Positions 13,420-18,724 of a stretch of DNA of 18,724 bases are shown here, piece after piece. The stretch's first letter is position 1. Each line of letters starts with the position of its first letter. The notes under the pieces were generated by a model. That model saw only the letters and a program-made list of their open reading frames with translations. It was not told where the DNA came from and made no database searches. Both the position numbers and the translations under genes were made by a program. This DNA comes from Phycisphaerae bacterium (GTDB lineage: Bacteria > Planctomycetota > Phycisphaerae > Tepidisphaerales > Tepidisphaeraceae): assembly GCA_014380825.1 (NCBI GenBank), contig JACMJD010000783.1:1-18724 (forward strand). Direction: 5' to 3'.

Positions 13420-15171
13420 CTATCGCGTGGCGTTGAGCAGTTCGGTCAGCAACTGATCGCTGGTCGTGATCACCCGGCTCGACGCCGAGAAACCCGTTGA
13501 CGCGACAATCAGGTTGATAAATTCGGTTGAGAGATCGACGTTGCTCTGCTCCAACGAGCCGGCGCGAACCGCGCCCGAGCCGAGCTGCAACGGCGCGGTG
13601 ATGATCGCCACGCCGCTATTCGCGCCGGCGGCGTACATATTGCCGCCGTTGTCGACCAGGCCGGCGGAGTTCTTGAATGTCGCGACCGCGAGCTGTCCGA
13701 GATTTCGCGTCAGTCCGTTACTGAAGCTGCCGGTGATAATCCCGTTCGCGCCGATCGAGAAGTCGTTGAGCTGCCCGATGGCCGAGCCGTCCTGCTTGGT
13801 CATCACGAGCTGTGAATCCTGGCTGGTGAGCGACGTGATCGAATCGAGATTCAACGTCATACTTAGCGGCGAGATCGCGCCCGTGTTGGCGCGATCGACG
13901 GTCAGCGTCGTGCCGGTGCTGGTCACGAGCTGGCCCTCGTTATCAAACGTCAGCGTTCCGGTGCCGAGGATCTGCCCTTCCCCGCCGGGCGTGAAAATCT
14001 TCGCGTCGGTGTCGTCGCCGCTGGTGGCGAAGAAGCGCCAGGTGTTGCCGGTGTTCGATTTGCTCTCGAGCACAGCGGTGACATTGACGCTCAGCGGCGT
14101 GCCGAGCGAATCGTAGCCGACGAAACTCGTGTACACGCTCTCACCGGTCGGGTCGCTGGCGACGCCGTTCAGATCGGTTCCATTCCCAAAAGCAAACGGC
14201 GCGCTGCCGGCACTGGAAGTAAGACTCGTGCCCGACAGCGAGATCGCGTTATCCAGGCCCAGGTTTCCGGTAATGATGATGTGCCCGGTGTTGGCGGCAT
14301 CACCCGTGAGCGCGCCGACGGTCACGCCGGGCGTCGGTGCGGGCGCTGTGGAAGCGACGCTGTTATCGATCCCAAGCGACTGCTGGATGAAATCCGAAAA
14401 GTCGGTGATCGTGTCGGTCGCGGCCACCGTATAGCTCAGCGGCGGCAGATCGCGTCCGCCACGCTTGCCGGTGATCGTGATGACATCGCCGGTATTCACC
14501 AGCGGCGTCGCAGTTGCGGCCGGATCGCGCAGATCGATCAGCAACGAAGCCGCGCTCGGTGTCGCAGCGGTGCCGCCGTTGAAATCGGTCAGCGCCTGGC
14601 TGTTCAAGATACTCGCGCCGCTGGCGACCGCGCCGTTGGCGTTCAAGTTTCCTTCGAGCGTCACTTCGCGGGTTGGGGTCGCGCTGCTCGTCGTGCCGAT
14701 CGGAATCTCCACCGGCGCGAGCGCGCCGGTGAGGATGTTGAAGTTAGCATCCACGCCGTAGCCCTGCACGAATTCGCCCGTGCTGGTGACGAGCTGGTTA
14801 TTACTGTTCAGGCTGAACGATCCATCGCGCGTGAAGAACTGCTGCTTTCCCTTCACGATGAAAAACCCGTCGCCGTCCATTGCCAGATCCGTCGCGCGGC
14901 CAGTCGCTTCGATCGGGCCGGGGGCGAAATTCTTTTCGATCGCTGAGACGACAGTTCCCAAACCGCGCTGGCTCGGGTTCTCGCCACCAAACGTAGCATC
15001 CGGCGGCGCGCCGGCGGCATCGGTCACATAGAACTGCGGCTTGAAGAGCGCGCGGCTGGACTTGAAGCCCACCGTGTTCGCATTGGAAATATTGTTGCCG
15101 ACAACGCTGAGCCGCGCCTGATTTGCGTCGAGCCCGGATAAGCCGGTGAAGAGCGTGCTGGTCAGACCCAT
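13420..15171 (-). CDS. flgE: FlgE, flagellar hook protein
   Basis: This 583-residue hook subunit is exported by the apparatus encoded downstream. The N-terminal rod/hook motif is clear (TLFTGLSGLDANQARLSVVG, then NNISNANTVGFKSSR, residues 6-40), as is the FlgE-type ATDLAMDGDGFFIV. The C-terminus ends SNVDLSTEFINLIVASTGFS, then ITTSDQLLTELLNATR, the second half of the coiled D0 domain. At 583 residues it exceeds the roughly 400 of enterobacteria. About 140 extra residues (190-330) form a Gly/Thr/Ala-rich insert, including LVNTGDVITITGKRGGRDLP then a TITDFSDFIQQSLGI helix, which resembles the flagellin hook-IN-motif layout. The gap from flgD (129 bases) holds a terminator-like and a second hairpin. 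Confidence 0.96.
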   Translation of the reverse strand: MGLTSTLFTGLSGLDANQARLSVVGNNISNANTVGFKSSRALFKPQFYVTDAAGAPPDATFGGENPSQRGLGTVVSAIEKNFAPGPIEATGRATDLAMDGDGFFIVKGKQQFFTRDGSFSLNSNNQLVTSTGEFVQGYGVDANFNILTGALAPVEIPIGTTSSATPTREVTLEGNLNANGAVASGASILNSQALTDFNGGTAATPSAASLLIDLRDPAATATPLVNTGDVITITGKRGGRDLPPLSYTVAATDTITDFSDFIQQSLGIDNSVASTAPAPTPGVTVGALTGDAANTGHIIITGNLGLDNAISLSGTSLTSSAGSAPFAFGNGTDLNGVASDPTGESVYTSFVGYDSLGTPLSVNVTAVLESKSNTGNTWRFFATSGDDTDAKIFTPGGEGQILGTGTLTFDNEGQLVTSTGTTLTVDRANTGAISPLSMTLNLDSITSLTSQDSQLVMTKQDGSAIGQLNDFSIGANGIITGSFSNGLTRNLGQLAVATFKNSAGLVDNGGNMYAAGANSGVAIITAPLQLGSGAVRAGSLEQSNVDLSTEFINLIVASTGFSASSRVITTSDQLLTELLNATR

Positions 15172-15210
15172 TTGATTACGTCCACAAGAAAATCTGATTG
15201 GTTCGGCCTT

Positions 15211-15229
15211 CGCGGCGCTCCGCGCCGCG
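15211..15229. repeat. Perfect hairpin in the flgE leader
   Basis: An 8-bp perfect stem (CGCGGCGC / GCGCCGCG) with a 3-base TCC loop lies about 40 bases before the flgE start. There is no T run, so it is not a clear terminator. It could stabilise the flgE mRNA 5' end. Confidence 0.5.
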
Positions 15230-15261
15230 ATCGAACACTTCAGATTGCCTGCCTGCTCTCT

Positions 15262-15286
15262 AACAAAGACCCGGCTCCGCCGGATC
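15262..15286 (-). terminator. Probable intrinsic terminator after flgD
   Basis: On the minus strand GATCCGGC-GGA-GCCGGGTC forms an 8-bp stem (15286-15279 with 15275-15268) with one T-G pair. TTTGTT follows. It is 14 bases beyond the flgD stop. Partial read-through into flgE is likely because the T run is interrupted. Confidence 0.65.
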
Positions 15287-15300
15287 GTTCACGTACAAAT

Positions 15301-15747
15301 CTATTTTGATACCGCTGGAGTCGTCGGCGCGCCCGTTGGTCCGGTCGCGATGTTCATGACTTTCGTCAGCTCCAGCGACTTGCCGCTGTCCAGCTCGAGG
15401 AACACCGAGCCTTCTTGGACGCGCACCGAATTCACCAGCCCGGTGACCTCTTCCCCGCGATCGCCAGTGCCCTGCACTGATTTTCCGATCAGGTTGCCGG
15501 CCGCGCCCAGGTTGTTCTGCAACACCATGCTCTTGAGGCTGTCCGTCAGCGTCGTCTGCGACTGAAGCTGCCCGATCTGGCTCATCTGCGCCAGCAGCTC
15601 CTGATTCTTGGCCGGCTCCATCGGGTCCTGGTTCTGAAGCTGGGTGATCATCATCTTGATGAAATCCTCAGTCTTCAGCGCGAAGCTTTTCTTCGGCATC
15701 TGGTTGGTCGCACCGGGCACGGTCGAAGGAGCCTGAGCAGTCGTCAT
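15301..15747 (-). CDS. flgD: FlgD, hook cap/scaffold protein
   Basis: This 148-residue hook-capping protein is required for hook polymerisation and discarded afterwards. The FlgD core DFIKMMITQLQNQDPMEPAK, then NQELLAQMSQIGQLQS, spans about residues 28-63. The rest (about 75-135: GAAGNLIGKSV, EVTGLVNSVRV, FLELDSGKSLELTKVMNI) is a short beta-rich tail of the size seen in small Gram-positive-type FlgD. The full FnIII/Tudor module of larger FlgD proteins is lacking. ATG 15747 is preferred over an upstream start at 15780, because conserved sequence begins here. No strong Shine-Dalgarno is visible. Confidence 0.93.
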   Translation of the reverse strand: MTTAQAPSTVPGATNQMPKKSFALKTEDFIKMMITQLQNQDPMEPAKNQELLAQMSQIGQLQSQTTLTDSLKSMVLQNNLGAAGNLIGKSVQGTGDRGEEVTGLVNSVRVQEGSVFLELDSGKSLELTKVMNIATGPTGAPTTPAVSK

Positions 15748-15840
15748 GCAGAACGATTCGACCACAACGCGAGCGAGCAATGAGATTTTTGACGGGGTAA
15801 TCTGCGCGAGCGAAGGAACTGCGCCTCGACGCGCGAAGCT

Positions 15841-15864
15841 TGCCGACTACCGCAGGGCGGTCGC
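15841..15864. repeat. Direct repeat flanking the REP-like hairpin, left copy
   Basis: TGCCGACTACCGC, four bases, then CGGTCGC. The same 13-mer and 7-mer, with a five-base spacer, recur at 16003-16027 on the other side of the hairpin. Confidence 0.6.
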
Positions 15865-15881
15865 ATGTGGCGGCGCAGAAC

Positions 15882-15961
15882 GTCATTCCGAGCGTAGCGA
15901 GGAATCTCGGGACGGCGAAAAGTGTCCGGCTACCGAGATTCCTCGCTACGCTCGGAATGAC
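15882..15961. repeat. REP-like inverted repeat, copy 2 (perfect arms)
   Basis: Arms 15882-15910 and 15933-15961 are perfect 29-base inverted repeats around a 22-base centre. It is the same element as 1422-1500, except that GCGAAGCG has become GCGTAGCG in the left arm with the complementary change in the right arm. The centres are also related (GGCT/GGCTA before CCGAG). Confidence 0.88.
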
Positions 15962-16002
15962 AGTAAGCGATCACCGCGCGTAACGGTCAGATGCAATCGC
16001 CC

Positions 16003-16027
16003 TGCCGACTACCGCCATTTCGGTCGC
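16003..16027. repeat. Direct repeat flanking the REP-like hairpin, right copy
   Basis: TGCCGACTACCGC, five bases, then CGGTCGC. It matches 15841-15864 in the same orientation, 162 bases away. Confidence 0.6.
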
Positions 16028-16159
16028 CGAATTCGCCGGGCCAAGCCAGGACCGCACTGAACGCGATCGGACAAAGCGCACCGCTCCCTTCGGCCAAGTT
16101 GCACAAGCAATCGCTGATCGCGGCGGACATCGGGTTGTGATGGAATCGTTCGGATCGAA

Positions 16160-17662
16160 TCAGGCGACCATATCCAGCGGATCGCTGCCCTCATTCAACT
16201 TTCGCCACATGCGCTGGAGCAGCTCGCGCCGTTCTTGTTCGCGCCGGCCGGGCGAATCCTGGGCTTGGCCCTGCGATTGGCGATCGTCGCTTGATTGATT
16301 TTGTGACTGATGATTCCGCGGCGCCTGCTCGACGTGAAGCTTGTCCACCGCGACGCCGGAATTCTCCAGCGTTGTTCGCAGTTCACCCAAACTATGGCTG
16401 AGCAACCGCGTGGCCTGATCGCTGGTCGTTTCGAACGAAGCGTTCATCACCCCATCGCGCATCTGCACGGCCACCTGGATCGCACCGAGCTCTGGCGGGT
16501 TCAGCCGAATCTGCATCGTGCCGCCATTGGGAAGGAGATTCGTGCGAACGGACGTCACGATGTTCGCGTGATTCTCCGCCGCGAAGGCGCGCTCGCTGAT
16601 TTGAGCGGGCTGCGCCGGCGCGGTTACCTGCGTATGCGCAATCGGCGCGGGTTTCGCGGCGTCGATCAGCGATGCGCCTCGCTCGCCAGCGTTGAGATCT
16701 ACATGCTTCGCCTGGCCGTTCGACGGCTCGAAGCTGAACTGCGTGGCGGTAAAATCGGTGGATTCACCATCACCGTCATCCAGCAGGTTTGCGCTGAATT
16801 GAAAACTGGAAGCGCGAACGTCGCCCTCCGATGACTTGCGTTCGCCATCGTTCGTCGGCGGTTCATCCGTTGGTTTCACCGCGCCGATCGCATCGGTTCT
16901 CACGGCATCTGGCGCTCGATCGACATTGGCCGGCAGTTGATTTGTGGCCGCCGCAGGCTCGCGGGGTACAAATTCCATCGACTCCGGTATTTCCATCTCG
17001 CTGTCCGCGAAAGCTTCGGTTTCATCCGGCAGCGGAAGCTCGAACCCAACGGGCGCGGCCGCATCCTCGTCATCGAACTCGGCAACCTCGGTATCCTCAA
17101 CTTCCGGCGATTGCAGCACCAACGGCGGCACGTCCGTCGCGTCGATCGGCGCGACATCATCACTCGCGGCATCGTCCGCCTTCAACGTCGCTTCGTCGGT
17201 CGTCGTCACAGGCGCCGGCACACCGACGGCGACTCCGACGTTGACGACTTGTTCCGCGGTTAGCGGATCGTGAGTTGCTGGCTTTGTCGTCGGTGCTTCT
17301 TCACCATCTCCTTCAACCAACTCAGTTACCGTGGATGCTTCATCCACGGCCTGCGTCAGTTCAGGCCGCTTCTTCTCGACCGTTGCAGCGCACGGCGGCT
17401 CGTTCGTTGGATTCGCTTCGTCCGCCGGCTTCTTCGCGCGCGTTTTCGCCGCCGGCGTTCGCTTGCCGGCGCGCTCGGTCTTCTTTGGCTCGGTGTCGTC
17501 AGTGCGCTTTGGCTCTTCGTTCTTCGACGAATTGCGATTCTCGAGGATCTGGTCAAAAGATGACGGCTCCAGCGACGTTCGCTTCGACGCGGCGACGCCG
17601 CGATTGGCGGATGTGATCTTCGCCGACGCTTGTTTCGAATTCGATGCTTCTGCCGTTCGCAT
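16160..17662 (-). CDS. fliK: FliK, hook-length control protein
   Basis: This 500-residue protein is a secreted molecular ruler that measures hook length and signals FlhB. The first 370 residues are hydrophilic, rich in Glu, Asp, Thr, Lys and Pro, and probably disordered, as usual for the ruler region. The conserved C-terminal Flg_hook domain lies at about 375-446: LLPNGGTMQIRLNPPELGAI, then VAVQMRDGVMNASFETTSDQ, then LLSHSLGELRTTLENSGVAV. A Gln/Ser/Arg-rich tail ends the protein. The ATG at 17662 follows the MotE-like stop by four bases. Sequence outside the C-terminal domain is not conserved, so function rests on that domain and on position upstream of flgD. Confidence 0.92.
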   Translation of the reverse strand: MRTAEASNSKQASAKITSANRGVAASKRTSLEPSSFDQILENRNSSKNEEPKRTDDTEPKKTERAGKRTPAAKTRAKKPADEANPTNEPPCAATVEKKRPELTQAVDEASTVTELVEGDGEEAPTTKPATHDPLTAEQVVNVGVAVGVPAPVTTTDEATLKADDAASDDVAPIDATDVPPLVLQSPEVEDTEVAEFDDEDAAAPVGFELPLPDETEAFADSEMEIPESMEFVPREPAAATNQLPANVDRAPDAVRTDAIGAVKPTDEPPTNDGERKSSEGDVRASSFQFSANLLDDGDGESTDFTATQFSFEPSNGQAKHVDLNAGERGASLIDAAKPAPIAHTQVTAPAQPAQISERAFAAENHANIVTSVRTNLLPNGGTMQIRLNPPELGAIQVAVQMRDGVMNASFETTSDQATRLLSHSLGELRTTLENSGVAVDKLHVEQAPRNHQSQNQSSDDRQSQGQAQDSPGRREQERRELLQRMWRKLNEGSDPLDMVA

Positions 17663-17666
17663 TAAC

Positions 17667-18368
17667 TTATTCCTTTGCCGAGGCCTGCGCCGGAGCCGGT
17701 TGCGGCGATTGCGCGACGTCGGGCACCCGCAACCGTTGAAGCGCTTTCTGGATAAATTGCATTTCCTCAGGCGACTTGAATTCCTTGATGATGCGCGTCG
17801 CCGCGCGCGGTTCCATCGCCTGGAGGTATTGTGCGACGGTTCGATCGTCGAGCCCCAGGAAAATCGTCTTCACCTGCTTGCCCGCCATCGATTTGTACAA
17901 CGCCAGGCTATCCTGGAAACCCTTGTCCGTTTCAAGCTTCGTCGCTTCCTGCTCGCGCTTGGTGAGCGTCGTTTCTTTCTGATCGACCGCGCCGCGATCG
18001 CGCGCGAGCTGTTGCTTGGCCAATTCGATCTGACGCTGCAGATCGGCCAGTTCGCGCTGTCGGCGATCGAGCTGTGCCAGTTGCGCATCAAACGTGTGCT
18101 GGATAAACTCCACCTGTTCACCTGCCGGCCGACCGACTTGCTGCGCGAGCAACTCTTCCAGCCGCACGATCGGCTGAGTGGTTGCGACCGATGCCGGCTG
18201 CGTAGTCGGCGCCGCCTCCGCCGCAGGCGGCGGAAACAGGATGTCCTTGATCGCCATCACCCGCTCGCGATCGAGATGGCCGCTGGTTTTCAGATAGCCG
18301 ACGCCCGCGCCGATCGCGATAAAGTTGATCGCGAGCATCAGCACGATCACGTTGAACAGCTTCTTCAT
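17667..18368 (-). CDS. MotE/YlxF-like coiled-coil membrane protein
   Basis: This 233-residue protein has an N-terminal transmembrane anchor (about residues 4-25), a Pro/Thr-rich linker (46-66 with repeated TTQP) and a long heptad-like coiled coil (about 95-150). An MgtE-N/FliG-like helical module follows (about 155-215: YKSMAGKQVKTIFLGLDDRT, then VAQYLQAMEPRAATRIIKEF). This architecture is that of MotE-type proteins encoded between fliJ and fliK, some of which chaperone periplasmic motor proteins. Its ATG overlaps the fliJ stop (ATGA), which implies translational coupling. The exact role here is inferred from architecture and location. Confidence 0.82.
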   Translation of the reverse strand: MKKLFNVIVLMLAINFIAIGAGVGYLKTSGHLDRERVMAIKDILFPPPAAEAAPTTQPASVATTQPIVRLEELLAQQVGRPAGEQVEFIQHTFDAQLAQLDRRQRELADLQRQIELAKQQLARDRGAVDQKETTLTKREQEATKLETDKGFQDSLALYKSMAGKQVKTIFLGLDDRTVAQYLQAMEPRAATRIIKEFKSPEEMQFIQKALQRLRVPDVAQSPQPAPAQASAKE

Positions 18369-18724
18369 TCTCCACCGCCCATCGTCTCGTTCACTAGATT
18401 CGCGTAGCCGATCTGCGTGCCGATCTCATCCATCTCCGCCTGCTCGCGTCGCGCCTGATCTTCTTTCCATCGCATCAGATGTCGTTCGCGCAATCGTTCG
18501 ATCACCTTCTTCTGCTTGGCCGCATCAGCGAGCTTGCGACGCGCATCGTCCACCTGCGCCTGCGCCGCGGCGATCGTCTGCACCACGCCAACGCCCTGCC
18601 GCTTCATCGACAACAGAAATCGTCGATGGGCCGTCAGAAAGCTCAGATCGATCGCGCCGGTCAGGTGATTCTGCCGCAGATCTTCTGATGCGCTCCGCAG
18701 CGCATCGTCCAATCGCTTCAGCTC
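18365..18724 (-). CDS. fliJ: FliJ, export chaperone/stalk protein (5' partial)
   Basis: The frame is open to the window edge, so the N-terminus is missing; the TTG at 18712 is an internal codon. The visible 119 residues are largely helical and charged (LRQNHLTGAIDLSFLTAHRR, then AQAQVDDARRKLADAAKQKK, then VIERLRERHLMRWKEDQARR). They end EMDEIGTQIGYAN, matching the long coiled-coil hairpin of FliJ with its EMDE/IA ending. FliJ links the FliI ATPase ring to the FlhA gate and recycles chaperones. Its stop overlaps the MotE-like start. Confidence 0.85.
   Translation of the reverse strand, partial: ELKRLDDALRSASEDLRQNHLTGAIDLSFLTAHRRFLLSMKRQGVGVVQTIAAAQAQVDDARRKLADAAKQKKVIERLRERHLMRWKEDQARREQAEMDEIGTQIGYANLVNETMGGGE

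Larger units (their letters stand above)
15748..16159. other. Gene-free 412-base gap between fliK and flgD
   Basis: No ORF with codon bias or family resemblance is present. The gap holds the perfect REP-like hairpin (15882-15961) and a flanking direct repeat (15841-15864 and 16003-16027). A promoter for flgD-flgE could lie here, but I see no convincing box. Confidence 0.6.

Noticed and set aside
15748..15770. Sigma-54-like GG...GC pattern just before flgD
   Set aside because: The GG and GC are 12 bases apart, not the 10 required, and the rest of the consensus is absent.
16009..16194. 61-codon minus-strand ORF in the fliK-flgD gap
   Set aside because: It overlaps the end of fliK, is Arg-rich, has no Shine-Dalgarno and no family resemblance.
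17331..18407. 358-codon plus-strand ORF opposite fliK and the MotE-like gene
   Set aside because: Antisense shadow dominated by Arg and Leu. The opposite frames have recognised domains and tight operon spacing.

Overview
The window is an almost complete flagellar export/hook operon from a GC-rich bacterium, most likely a planctomycete of the Phycisphaerae type. That assignment is an inference from two things. The plus-strand gene at the left edge encodes a PEP-CTERM surface protein that also carries a dockerin-like calcium-loop pair. Several minus-strand proteins have long Ala/Pro/Thr-rich linkers, with TTQP segments in the MotE-like protein.

Layout. Positions 2-1348 (+) hold the 3' part of a secreted repeat protein, followed by a strong bidirectional-type terminator (1376-1407) and a REP-like hairpin (1422-1500). 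From 18724 down to 1515 every gene lies on the minus strand. In transcription order these are fliJ (5'-truncated by the window edge), a MotE-like gene, fliK, flgD, flgE, flbD, fliL, fliN, fliO, fliP, fliQ, fliR, flhB, flhA, flhF, flhG, a small two-helix membrane protein, possibly a 29-codon ORF, and fliA (sigma-28).

How the genes work together. FliO/P/Q/R/FlhB/FlhA form the export gate. FliJ and FliK serve export traffic and hook-length control. FlgD and FlgE build the hook. FliL and FliN belong to the stator-associated and switch/C-ring apparatus. FlhF/FlhG set the site and number of flagella. FliA switches on late genes.

The gene order follows the classical Gram-positive/spirochete fla operon, but motA, motB and fliM are missing from their usual place between flbD and fliN. 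FliN instead carries a long N-terminal extension with a FliM/FliY-like peptide. The operon is interrupted by two probable intrinsic terminators (after flgE and after flgD) and by several dispersed hairpin repeats, which lie in the gaps between genes. The only gene-free stretch longer than 300 bases is 15748-16159. I see no CRISPR array, transposase, tRNA or rRNA. I found no convincing new enzymatic or defence system. The most unusual items are the non-coding repeat families, the absent fliM/motAB, and the tiny coupled ORF before fliA.
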